Below, piece after piece: positions 56,270 to 64,000 of a DNA stretch of 64,000 nucleotides. Under the pieces are notes generated by a model, which made no database searches, had not been told where the DNA came from, and worked only from the letters and a program-made list of their open reading frames with translations. The stretch lies in the NCBI GenBank assembly GCA_963770275.1, contig CAVYPD010000013.1, positions 1-64,000 on the forward strand, in the 5' to 3' direction. The position numbers and the translations under genes were made by a program. Positions within the stretch are counted from its first letter, which is position 1. Each line of letters starts with the position of its first letter. This stretch comes from Roseiarcus sp963770275 (GTDB lineage: Bacteria; Pseudomonadota; Alphaproteobacteria; Rhizobiales; Beijerinckiaceae).

Positions 56270-57261
56270 CTAGATGTTTAGTCCCGGCATTTGCTGGAGC
56301 GGATTGAGTTTAAGTCTTTGCGGCTCTGAGGTCCAGGCTTTGCAGACGAACTGGTAGAGTGAGGCCTTTGAGGGTCTTGAAGTCTTCGCGCGAAATTATA
56401 GGCGTCGACGAAGTTTTGCAGGTGGGCTCGCAGTTGGTCGTGGGTCTCGTAGAAGTCGCGTTTGACGGTCGCGTCCTTGATGGTGCGGTTCATTCTTTCG
56501 ACTTGCCCATTGGTCCACGGGGGCTTGGGCTTTGTCAGCCGATGATCGATGTCGTTCTGGGCGCAGGCGTATTCGAAGGCGTGCGCCCAAACGAGTTCTC
56601 CAGCCTCGAGGGCGCCCTTGATGTCGGGCGCGGCCGAACTCGTATGGCCTGGGGTGGTGAAGTGGGTTCCGTTGTCGGTGAGGACGGTATGGACCTTGTA
56701 AGGGACGGCGGCGGTCAGGCGGCGCAGGAAGTCCCCTGCGGTGCGGCGCGCCACCTTCTCGTGCATCTCGACGAAGGCGAACTTCGACGTTCGGTCGATG
56801 GCGACGATGAGGGAGAGCTTGCCTTGCGCAGTTCGAACCTCGGCGATGTCGATATGGAAATAGCCGATCGGATAGGCCTTGAATTTGCGTTTGGCGGAGG
56901 CCTCGCCTTCGACCTGGGGCAACCGGGAGATCCCGTGGCGTTGCAGACACCGGTGAAGCGACGAGCGGGTCAGATGCGGGAGGGTGGGCTGCAAGGCATA
57001 GAGGCAGTCGTCGAGCGGCAGCAAAGCATGCCTTCGGAAGGCAACGACGACGGCCTCTTCCTCTGCTGACAGGACTGTCGATCTGGGCTCCTTGGGTCCG
57101 GTCCGAAGATCAGAAACTGACTTCCGCGCCTTCCATTTGGCGATGGTCTTCGGATTGACGCCGTGGCGCTTGGCCAGAGCCCTCAGGCTCTCTTGACTAT
57201 GTTGTATCGCTCGACGGACCGCCTCTGTCGTTGTGGCGCTCCCATGAAGAACCTGTCCCAT
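56270..57261 (-). CDS. IS481-family transposase (C-terminus frameshifted)
   Basis: From ATG 57261 the protein has a helix-turn-helix (ALAKRHGVNPKTIAKWKARK) and an rve integrase core: YFHIDIAEVRTAQGKLSLIV (Asp), VLTDNGTHFTTPG (Asp), PPWTNGQVERMNRTIKDATV (Glu). Near 56375 two surplus bases break the frame; the repaired tail reads TLKGLTYQFVCKAWTSEPQR and ends NPLQQMPGLNI at the stop 56270-56272, giving about 329 residues. That stop codon overlaps the CTAG junction. The catalytic triad is intact, so the element may still be active apart from the tail. Confidence 0.8.
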
Positions 57262-57318
57262 AGCGCATCCTTCGAATCCCCTCGATAAGAATGCCCCAGC
57301 AAAATCCGGGACGAAACA
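56275..57318. mobile_element. IS481-family element
   Basis: About 1044 bases with TGT...ACA ends. The left end begins TGTTTAGTCCCGGCATTTGC (56275 on) and the right end, inverted, TGTTTCGTCCCGGATTTTGC (57318 back); 22 of 26 bases agree. CTAG lies one base outside each end (56270-56273 and 57320-57323), matching the NCTAGN target known for IS481. It is the last of the four elements. Confidence 0.78.
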
Positions 57319-57418
57319 GCTAGGCAGCTTCGTTAGATGAAGCACATGCCGCATGGCGCGCGGGGCTCATTCGCGCTAGTCTCCCTGCGGGAGGACGCCA
57401 CACTCGTGGGAGGACGCT

Positions 57419-57712
57419 ATGACAAATGGAACTGTCCGATGGTTCGACGTTCGTAAGGGCTATGGTTTCCTCAAGCCCGATGACCATGGAGTTGACGTGC
57501 TAGTCGATGTATGCGCCGTCGAACGCGCAGGAATGGCCAGCCTAAATCAAGGCCAGCGCCTCAGCTTCGAGGTCGTGTACGATAAGAGGATCGGCAGATC
57601 GTGTGCTGAAAATCTCGGTGCTTCTGGGTTGCAGGCCGGAGCGCGCATAGACGTTGCGCTTCCCTTTGATCCTCACATTGATTCATCGCCAGAGCGAGTA
57701 TCGCCGGGCTAG
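57419..57712 (+). CDS. Cold-shock-domain protein (CspA-like)
   Basis: A 97-residue protein with a single cold-shock domain: GTVRWFDVRKGYGFLKPDDHG covers the first strands and RNP1 (KGYGFL), VDVLVDVCAVERAGMASLNQ the RNP2-like strand (VLVDV, where VFVHI is usual), and QRLSFEVVYDKRIGRSCAENL the remainder. The tail of about 25 residues is not part of the fold. Members bind single-stranded nucleic acid and melt RNA structure. GGGAGGACGC precedes ATG 57419, and the same stretch is repeated about 25 bases upstream. Confidence 0.85.
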   Translation: MTNGTVRWFDVRKGYGFLKPDDHGVDVLVDVCAVERAGMASLNQGQRLSFEVVYDKRIGRSCAENLGASGLQAGARIDVALPFDPHIDSSPERVSPG

Positions 57713-57959
57713 GGCGGAGCAGGCAGCGCTCCGGCAAGGCGCTGGCGTCTTGGCATCGAAACGCTTAGCGCGCCTGCCTATCCGGCGTAGGAGCCGCAAT
57801 TGTCGCTGATAGAAGTTTGCATCCTTCGTGCACTTCTTCCGCTCCGCCTTTTGTGCATCGCCCGAGGAACAATGCTGCGCTGGTCATTTCGCTCGGCGAC
57901 ATTCGAGACGCAAAATGCGCTATACTTCTTCGTCCTGACAGTATCGTGAGGAAAATCCG

Positions 57960-58397
57960 ATGCAGGATTTGATCCAAAACTACGTGAGCGACCTGCACAA
58001 GCTCCGCGAGGTGTTCCACAAAGAGCTTGAGGCCACCGCGGAAGAGCTGTCGAAGGCAATGGCCCTCTACGCTAAACGCTGTGATGCGGCACTGGAGTCG
58101 TTCATGGAGAAAGCTTCGGCTCGCGAGAGCGAGCTTAAATCGTCAGCGGCCGCAAGGCTTAGTCAGTTCTGCGGTGTGCCGGCAAACGGCGGTCGGACGG
58201 ACGTCGATAACGGACCGCCTACCCAGACTCCATCGCACTCTGATGCGGGGATCGCGGCCTCCGCAGAACGGGCGGTCGCAGATAGTCTGCATATCGAGAG
58301 CGATCGAGATCGCAAGCCCCAGCCGGCCCGCTCAATGACCCTTGTTAAATCAGGGCCGGCTGCTTCAAGCATCTCACCCCCAGCAGCCGCAGAATGA
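57960..58397 (+). CDS. Coiled-coil hypothetical protein
   Basis: A 145-residue protein: residues 1-60 are strongly helical with heptad-like spacing (LREVFHKELEATAEELSKAM and ALESFMEKASARESEL), the rest is low-complexity and Ser/Ala/Pro-rich. ATG 57960 follows TGAGGAAAA. I do not recognise a family. It lies between a cold-shock gene and the second Liv importer with its own gaps, probably expressed alone. Confidence 0.5.
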   Translation: MQDLIQNYVSDLHKLREVFHKELEATAEELSKAMALYAKRCDAALESFMEKASARESELKSSAAARLSQFCGVPANGGRTDVDNGPPTQTPSHSDAGIAASAERAVADSLHIESDRDRKPQPARSMTLVKSGPAASSISPPAAAE

Positions 58398-58982
58398 CGT
58401 CGCTAGCGCGGGGGCGCCGCCTAAACTCCTGAATGCCCACTAAAGGATCGTCGGGAAACAGCACCGCCTGACGTTGGTGATCGCAAAACGCGATAACAAA
58501 TCTGCCAGTAAGCGGTCCGGATCGCCAAGTCCTCCGGGTCGCCTCGCCCTCGTTCACGCCGCCAGCATGGATGCAATGCTCTTGTGGTGAATGGCGCGCC
58601 GCGCTCGTTCAGGAAGCACTGAGCAGCGATCTCGGCGGATACGGCTAGCCGATTCACAAATTAATTGTTCGTCGTGCGGAAACGACCGCTAATTGCGAAC
58701 TTGCGACGGCCGGAGTCGACGTCAAGCGGACATTGCCGATCGCGAGACTCTACCGTTCGCGACGAACGCGAACTGTAGAGTTCCACATACACCCGACGAT
58801 CGGTCGGGAGCGTCGCCCACTGTCAAACGAAGGCGAAGCGGGCATGGATGCCAAGATGTCGAAAATCCCGTATCAGCACGTTGACAAGAATTTTATCCCG
58901 ACGCAACCTGAACTTAGTCGTTTGACGGTTCTGACTGCGGCCCCTCATCGAGTGAGGCCGGCGACTGTAAAGGGAGGAAGAT
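58398..58982. other. Leader region of the second Liv-type operon
   Basis: No gene is supported in this 585-base gap. It holds the long hairpin at 58748-58780 and, just before the binding-protein start, a strong GGGAGGAAG ribosome site. No standard promoter boxes could be picked confidently. Confidence 0.45.
58748..58780 (+). promoter_or_regulatory. Long hairpin / inverted repeat in the leader of the second Liv operon
   Basis: CTCTACCGTTCGCG, loop ACGAA, then CGCGAACTGTAGAG: 13 of 14 positions pair. It lies about 200 bases upstream of the binding-protein start. It could be a terminator of the gene to the left, an operator for a dimeric regulator, or an mRNA leader structure. Confidence 0.5.
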
Positions 58983-60188
58983 ATGATCGGTACGCGAGTA
59001 AGTTCGTCCCGCGCCGCTCTTCTGGGGCTTGTTTCGACACTCTCGCTCGCCGCCGCCATTCTGCCCGCGGACGCCGCCAACAAGGTTCTCAAGATCGGCT
59101 TCGTCGGCGTGACCAGCGGCCCTGCCGCCGCGTGGGGCACTTCAAACGTGCGTTCGATGCAGACGCTCGCGGACTGGTGGAACTCGACCGGCGGCGTCAA
59201 GATCGGCGACGACACCTACGATGTCGACGTCGTGACCTTCGATGACCAGAAGGACCCGAAGCGGGCCATCGCCGGCATGGAGAAGATGGCCCAGGAAGGC
59301 ATCCACTATGTTGTCGGACCCAACGTGGACGACGGCGCGGCCGCCGTGCGTCCGGTCGCCGAAAAGTCGGGGATCATCTATTTCCCCTACGCTTTCCCGA
59401 AAGAACTCTACACCAAGCCTGCCTCTAACGCGGTGCTCGGGATGGTGGCGAATTATCAATCCGCCCCGGCCATCTACAAGTATTTGAAAGAGAAAAAAGG
59501 CGTGAAGACGGTCGCGTTCGTCGCGGCCAACGAATCGGATCCGCTGAGCCAGCGCGACGGCGGCGTGGCCGCCGCCAAGGCGCTCGGCCTCACGGTGGTC
59601 GCGGACAAGGACAGCTACGAGAACGACACGCGCGACTTCACGCCGGTGCTAACCCCGATCGTCAAGCTCAATCCAGATCTTCTCGTGCTCTCGGGCGTCG
59701 CCCCGGCCAACGCGCCGCTCTTGATCCGTTCGGCGCGGGAGCTTGGCTTCAAGGGTCTCATTTCGACCGAGACGGCGCAGGACGCCAAGGTGCTGGAGGA
59801 GGGCGCCAGCGAACTCGCCAACGGCTTCATCTCAGTCGGCGGCGCCTCGACGCCTGAAATCCGGTCGAAGGCGATGGAAGAGTTCATCGATCGTTACACG
59901 AAGAAGTTCGGCGAATACAACGACGAATCGAACACCAAGGTCTATGCGCTGCAATATATCATCGACACCCTGAAGGCCGACCCGAAGGCGATCGACAATA
60001 CAGACGAATTCAAAAAGACGATGGACGGTTTTTCGGCGGCGAACCCCTACCTCAAGGATCAGAGCTCCAATCTCCATTACGTCGGCACGACCTCGTTCGG
60101 CCAGAAGCGACAGCTTGCGGTGCCGCTGGTCGTCAACGAGTATAAGGACGGCAAGTTCGAGACCCTGTTCGTCGCCAACGTCGACTGA
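58983..60188 (+). CDS. Liv-type ABC transporter substrate-binding protein (second system)
   Basis: A 401-residue periplasmic binding protein. Signal peptide: SRAALLGLVSTLSLAAAILP, cleavage near ADAANKV. The mature part KVLKIGFVGVTSGPAAAWGT is typical of Peripla_BP_6; YVVGPNVDDGAAAVRPVAEK and LVLSGVAPANAPLLIRSARE are lobe segments. It differs clearly from the first LivK in sequence, so the two systems should not share a ligand. ATG 58983 follows GGGAGGAAG. It is the first gene of a five-gene importer. Confidence 0.88.
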   Translation: MIGTRVSSSRAALLGLVSTLSLAAAILPADAANKVLKIGFVGVTSGPAAAWGTSNVRSMQTLADWWNSTGGVKIGDDTYDVDVVTFDDQKDPKRAIAGMEKMAQEGIHYVVGPNVDDGAAAVRPVAEKSGIIYFPYAFPKELYTKPASNAVLGMVANYQSAPAIYKYLKEKKGVKTVAFVAANESDPLSQRDGGVAAAKALGLTVVADKDSYENDTRDFTPVLTPIVKLNPDLLVLSGVAPANAPLLIRSARELGFKGLISTETAQDAKVLEEGASELANGFISVGGASTPEIRSKAMEEFIDRYTKKFGEYNDESNTKVYALQYIIDTLKADPKAIDNTDEFKKTMDGFSAANPYLKDQSSNLHYVGTTSFGQKRQLAVPLVVNEYKDGKFETLFVANVD

Positions 60189-60244
60189 GCGGCGCGACCT
60201 TCCGCGGGAACCGTCTCGGGCAAAAGACGAAGGAGGCTCGACGC

Positions 60245-60274
60245 CCTTCGCGGCGAATTAGTTCACCGCGAAGG
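60245..60274 (+). terminator. Hairpin between binding-protein and permease genes
   Basis: CCTTCGCGG and CCGCGAAGG make a perfect nine-pair stem with a twelve-base loop. In such operons a hairpin after the binding-protein gene keeps its mRNA more abundant than that of the permeases. The stretch also resembles a dispersed GCGAAGGATGCGAAGG-type repeat I recall from Rhizobiales genomes. Confidence 0.45.
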
Positions 60275-60317
60275 ATGCGAAGGGGGCGAAGCTGAACTTC
60301 TGGGGGCTTAAAGTCGG

Positions 60318-61184
60318 GTGGAGCAAATTGTCGCGAACGGGCTCTACCTCGGCGCGCAATACGCGCTGATCGCGCTGGGCCTGACGCTGATCTTCGCGCT
60401 GATGAACGTGCTCAATTTCGCCCACGGGCAGATGTACGTGCTGGGCGGCTTCGTCACTTACGAAATTTACGGCCTCTTGCATTGGCCGTTCGTGGTCGCG
60501 CTCATCGCGTCGGCGTTGACGCTCGCCGTCCTCGGCGCCCTGATCGAGCGGTTCCTGTTCCGAACTGTCATCAGGCGCAGCGAGCGAGAAGAAAGCACGA
60601 TGCTGCTCGCGGCTGGCATCGCCTATTTTCTCGACGCCGCGATCCTGTTGCTGTTCGGCGAAAAGCAGCGCGGCGTTCGCAAGATCGTGACGGGCGTGTT
60701 TTCTTGGGACAATCTGATCCTACCCTGGGACCGCATTCTGGTGGCCGGGCTCGCCGCCCTGTTTATCGTCGCCTTCATCCTGATGATGCAGTTCACCAAG
60801 CCCGGCCGGGCGATGCGCGCGTTGGCCCAGGACCGCACAGCGGCTCAGCTGATGGGCGTGCCGGTCGAGTTCTACTCGCTGCTCGGATTTGCGCTCGGCG
60901 CGATGCTGGCTGGGCTTGCCGGCGGCCTTCTGGTCACGATCACCGGGGTCAATTCAGGGATCGGCGGACCGATTTCGATCAAAGCCTTCATGATGGTGAT
61001 GATCGGGGGCGCCGGTGTCGTCGGCGGCGCTATCGCGGGCGGGTTCATTCTCGGCATGCTGGAATCGGTTGGCCTCTCGGTCCTGCACGCTTACGGCGAC
61101 ATCACTTCTCTCGTTATCTTCGCCGCGTTGCTGGTCTTCCTCTCCATTCGTCCGAACGGGCTCATGGGCAAGCCGTGGGGATAA
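60318..61184 (+). CDS. Liv-type ABC permease LivH-like (second system)
   Basis: A 288-residue LivH permease, starting GTG 60318. It opens VEQIVANGLYLGAQYALIAL, has VLNFAHGQMYVLGGFVTYEI (the NFAHG motif of LivH), the cytoplasmic coupling segment RALAQDRTAAQLMGVPVEF, and ends RPNGLMGKPWG. Eight helices are expected. Its TAA is four bases from the LivM start. Confidence 0.9.
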   Translation: MEQIVANGLYLGAQYALIALGLTLIFALMNVLNFAHGQMYVLGGFVTYEIYGLLHWPFVVALIASALTLAVLGALIERFLFRTVIRRSEREESTMLLAAGIAYFLDAAILLLFGEKQRGVRKIVTGVFSWDNLILPWDRILVAGLAALFIVAFILMMQFTKPGRAMRALAQDRTAAQLMGVPVEFYSLLGFALGAMLAGLAGGLLVTITGVNSGIGGPISIKAFMMVMIGGAGVVGGAIAGGFILGMLESVGLSVLHAYGDITSLVIFAALLVFLSIRPNGLMGKPWG

Positions 61185-61188
61185 TCCA

Positions 61189-62172
61189 ATGACGCCCCGC
61201 GCGAGCGTACCTCGCTTGGCCGCCGCCGCGATCTTCGTGCTTATCCTCCTTGTCGCTATCCCCTTGGCGATCAGCGCCTCGCATCGCACGGACCTCTATT
61301 ACACTCTGAGCTCTGTGGCGCTCCTCTCGATCGCCAGCGCCGGCGTCTGGCTGACGTTCTATATCGGCCGCATCAACATCGGGCAGGGCGCCTACGCACT
61401 CGTCGGCGGTTATGTCTCGGCGATTCTCGTGACGACCTATGGCCTGTCGTTCTGGCTGAGCCTTCCGCTCGCTGGCCTCTTTTGCGCGCTCGTGAGCGCG
61501 GTGATCGGACTTCCGATCCTCAGGCTGCGCGGCGTCTATTTCGCCATGGTGACGCTGGTGCTCACCGAAGTGGCGCGGCTATCCGCGCTCGCGCTGGGGA
61601 TCACAAACGGCGCCAAGGGCATCACAAATATTCCTCCGCCCGGTCCGATCAGCTTGTTCGGACTGACCCTCGTCCCCTCATTCGATTCGTTCGCGGAGCG
61701 CAATCTCGCCTTCTATATCCTTTCCGTCGTGATGATGATCCTCTGTTTCGCTGCGCTCTACCGGCTCGTCAATTCGCGGATCGGCCAGCTGTTCGCGGCG
61801 ATGCGGCAGAACGAGGAGCTCGCCTCCTCGATGGGCGTCAATGTTCCGGCCCTCCGCGTGCTGGCTTACGCAATTTCTTCCTTCTTCGGCGGCGTCGGCG
61901 GAGCGATCTTCGCCGCGATCGCCCAATCGATCTATCCGTCGAGCTTCACCGTCAACGACAGCGTGAACTTCATGCTGAATTGTTTTCTCGGCGGCTTGAG
62001 CTACGTGTTCGGCCCGATGCTGGGCACGCTCGTGCTCTATTTCGGCTGGGACCTTCTGTTCCAGACGGGCGAGTATCAGCTCTTGATCTACTCGGGAGTG
62101 ATGATCCTCCTGATGCTGCTTCTGCCGAACGGCCTCTTGAGTCTGCGCTTGCGCGCGCGGAGAGGGGGCTGA
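61189..62172 (+). CDS. Liv-type ABC permease LivM-like (second system)
   Basis: About 327 residues from ATG 61189. It has YIGRINIGQGAYALVGGYVS, LPILRLRGVYFAMVTLVLTE and the ATPase-docking loop AAMRQNEELASSMGVNVPAL of the LivM family. Longer in-frame extension upstream would overlap LivH by about 170 bases and is rejected. Unlike the first importer this LivM is not fused with LivG. Confidence 0.9.
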   Translation: MTPRASVPRLAAAAIFVLILLVAIPLAISASHRTDLYYTLSSVALLSIASAGVWLTFYIGRINIGQGAYALVGGYVSAILVTTYGLSFWLSLPLAGLFCALVSAVIGLPILRLRGVYFAMVTLVLTEVARLSALALGITNGAKGITNIPPPGPISLFGLTLVPSFDSFAERNLAFYILSVVMMILCFAALYRLVNSRIGQLFAAMRQNEELASSMGVNVPALRVLAYAISSFFGGVGGAIFAAIAQSIYPSSFTVNDSVNFMLNCFLGGLSYVFGPMLGTLVLYFGWDLLFQTGEYQLLIYSGVMILLMLLLPNGLLSLRLRARRGG

Positions 62173-62177
62173 GCCGG

Positions 62178-62957
62178 ATGGCGCCGATCATCGAAGTCAA
62201 GGACTTGACCAAGAGCTACGGCGGCCTCGTAGCAGTCAACGACGTGTCATTCGACGTCCAGGAGCACGAGATCCTCTCGATCATCGGCCCGAACGGCGCC
62301 GGAAAGTCGACCATTTTCAAACTCATCTCGTCGTTCGTGAAGCCGACCCAGGGTCGGGTGACCTTCAGGGGCGAAGTCATCTCGGGCCTCGCGCCCCACA
62401 TCGTGGCGCGCAAGGGCGTTGTGCGCACCTTCCAGGAGACGACGATCTTCAAGGGGCTTACGGCGCGCGACAGCGTCATCGTCGCCCATCATCTCCGGTC
62501 GCGCGCGAGCCTTCCAGGCTTCTATCTCGGAACGGCGCTGGCGCGGCGCGACGAGGACGAGTTCGGCCGCTCGAGCGACGAGATCCTCGAGTTTCTGGGC
62601 TTGGGCGAAGTCAAGAACGAGGTCGCGAGCAACCTGCCGCAGGGCCATTTGCGAGCGCTCGGCATCGCCATTGGCCTCGCCGCCAATCCGCAGGTGCTGC
62701 TGCTTGATGAGCCGTTCGCCGGCATGAACCACGATGAGACCAATCGAGCCGTGGAAATGGTGCGCGCGGTCCGAGAGCGCGGCGTGACCCTGATGCTGGT
62801 CGAGCACGACATGGCCGCCGTGATGAAAATCTCGGACCGCATCGTCGTGATTAATTTCGGGGTCAAGATCGCGGAGGGGACGCCAGCCGAAATCCAGAAG
62901 AACGACAAGGTGATCGAGGCCTATCTCGGCGTCGAAGACGAGACGATCGGACTTTAG
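62178..62957 (+). CDS. Liv-type ABC ATPase LivG-like (second system)
   Basis: About 259 residues from ATG 62178. Walker A IIGPNGAGKSTIFKLI, signature LPQGHLRALGIAIGL (the LSGGQ motif is degenerate, as in many LivG proteins), Walker B VLLLDEPFAGMNHDE and H-loop MLVEHDMAAV. Starts five bases after LivM stops. It forms a heterodimer with LivF to drive import. Confidence 0.9.
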   Translation: MAPIIEVKDLTKSYGGLVAVNDVSFDVQEHEILSIIGPNGAGKSTIFKLISSFVKPTQGRVTFRGEVISGLAPHIVARKGVVRTFQETTIFKGLTARDSVIVAHHLRSRASLPGFYLGTALARRDEDEFGRSSDEILEFLGLGEVKNEVASNLPQGHLRALGIAIGLAANPQVLLLDEPFAGMNHDETNRAVEMVRAVRERGVTLMLVEHDMAAVMKISDRIVVINFGVKIAEGTPAEIQKNDKVIEAYLGVEDETIGL

Positions 62958-62959
62958 CC

Positions 62960-63680
62960 GTGGCTATGCTCTCGCTCACCGACGTCGAGCTCTATTACGA
63001 TCACGTCTTTGCGCTCAAAGGCGTGTCGGTCGAGCTCAACGAGGGTGAGACGGTGGCGCTGATCGGCGCGAACGGCGCCGGCAAGTCATCGATCCTGCGC
63101 GCCATCACGGGATTGCGCAAGATCCGCAAGGGCTCGATCAGTTTCGAGGGTCGCCGGATCGACGGCCTTGGTCCCGAGGCGATCGTCAAACTTGGCATCG
63201 CGATGGTCCCGGAAGGCCGCCGCGTGTTTCCCTACATGAGCGTGCGCGACAATCTGATGATGGGCGCTTTTTCGCGCTCGGACGCCGCCGGGGTGCGCGC
63301 ATCGCTCGACTCCGTGCTGGATCGCTTTCCGCGCCTGAAGGAGCGCCTGACCCAGACAGCCGGGACCATGAGCGGCGGCGAGCAGCAGATGCTCGTGATC
63401 GGGCGGGCTCTCATGGCGGATCCCAAGCTGCTGTTGCTTGACGAGCCTTCGCTCGGCGTCGCGCCAAAGATCGTCCAGGACATCGCCCGTTCGATTGTCG
63501 CCATCAACCGAGACGAGAAGGTGAGCGTGCTGTTGGTCGAGCAGAATTCACGCATGGCGCTTCGCATCTCCCATCGCGCCTACGCGCTGACCACCGGCTC
63601 GATAGCGCTCGCCGGGCGCCTCGGCCGATCTGGTCAAGGATCAGCGCATCCAGCATCTCTATCTCGGCGGCGATATTTAG
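62960..63680 (+). CDS. Liv-type ABC ATPase LivF-like (second system; frameshift near C-terminus)
   Basis: Walker A LIGANGAGKSSILRAI, signature MSGGEQQMLVIGRAL, Walker B LLLLDEPSLGVAP and H-loop LLVEQNSRMAL. After TTGSIALAG (about 63610) one surplus base breaks the frame; the other frame gives the expected LivF ending ASADLVKDQRIQHLYLGGDI to TAG 63678-63680, so the protein is about 239 residues. The start is GTG 62960 or ATG 62966, two to eight bases past the LivG stop. Confidence 0.88.
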
Positions 63681-63894
63681 GCCGATCGGCGCGCGCCGGC
63701 GGGCTTAGCACCAACCTGCAAGTTGATGGACGTCTTCGGTTCTAATTCTGGCACCGCTTCTGTTGGGGAGGCCTTCTGACGGCCGGTCCCACTGGACATC
63801 CTGCGGCGGGTAAATGATGGGGTGGCCGGCGCCCCGATTGGCATCTGCGTGCGAAGATTGTCGTTGTCATCAACCCATCTGAAGGGAGCGGTAC

Positions 63895-64000
63895 ATGGAG
63901 AAGTCTGAGCGGTCGGCGCAAGCAGGAACTCGTCTCTTGCGCCGTTCGGACCCCTGAGGCGCCAGCGCGTGAGGCGAAGGATTCGTTTGAGGTGCGCGAA
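63895..64000 (+). CDS. Possible start of a further gene (partial)
   Basis: ATG 63895 follows GAAGGGAG by seven bases. The frame MEKSERSAQAGTRLLRRSDP stops at 63955-63957, but a one-base shift continues TPEAPAREAKDSFEVRE to the window edge. Given how common such shifts are here, this is probably the opening of the next gene. No family can be named. Confidence 0.25.

Noticed and set aside
57270..57290. TTCGAATCCCC resembling a tRNA T-loop
   Set aside because: No acceptor, D-arm or anticodon arm can be folded around it; it lies in the IS481 5' region.

Overview
The window is GC-rich chromosomal DNA of an alphaproteobacterium, most likely a member of the Hyphomicrobiales (Rhizobiales). Supporting signs are a tolA-tolB pair, RHH_4-type and DUF2189 proteins typical of that order, several Liv-type ABC importers, and Irr-type iron control elements (ICE, TTTAGAA-N3-TTCTAAA). 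I cannot name the genus from sequence alone.

Layout. 1-1.5 kb: end of tolA, then tolB. 1.5-4.9 kb (minus strand): a DUF2189 membrane protein and an iron-uptake operon (outer-membrane barrel, cupredoxin, FTR1 permease) behind an ICE-like site. 5-10.6 kb: PLP decarboxylase, MFS transporter, a fragment of an amino-acid-binding protein, NUDIX hydrolase, S49 peptidase. 10.9-17 kb: an efflux operon (adaptor, double ABC-2 permease, adaptor) and ettA. 17-21.4 kb: orphan CopG-type antitoxin, a perfect ICE before an RHH gene, glyoxalase-fold protein, a Tat-exported small subunit with its GMC oxidoreductase, HAD phosphatase. 21.5-30.2 kb (minus): membrane protein, Gfo/Idh/MocA dehydrogenase, gamma-glutamyltransferase, L,D-transpeptidase, then a catabolic trio (acyl-CoA ligase, saccharopine-dehydrogenase-like protein, SDR) facing a TetR gene across two tandem operators. 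31.6-36.1 kb (minus): a LivF, LivM-LivG fusion, LivH, LivK importer. 36.6-38.7 kb: a graveyard of a broken PfkB kinase plus IS110 and IS1182-type remnants. 39.3-40.9 kb: polysaccharide deacetylase, SDR stub, thioredoxin-fold protein. 41.1-53.3 kb: dienelactone hydrolase and a small partner (minus), then a sugar ABC importer, LVIVD-repeat protein, SDR, NTF2-like protein and a very large SAM/cyclase/AAA/TPR protein. 53.6-57.3 kb: four insertion sequences (IS630, IS701, IS5, IS481) lying end to end, every junction being CTAG. 57.4-63.7 kb: cold-shock protein, coiled-coil protein, and a second complete Liv-type importer.

Two overall messages. First, many otherwise well-conserved genes, including tolB, carry single-base frameshifts, mostly one surplus base. 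I see about 20, and in nearly every case one base change restores a full family-length protein. This looks more like residual sequencing or assembly indels than biology, so I annotate these as single repaired genes and give the break points. Second, the region is strongly transport- and catabolism-oriented: two Liv importers, one sugar importer, MFS, FTR1 and an efflux pump, each next to enzymes or regulators that probably handle the cargo. Substrates cannot be read from the sequence.
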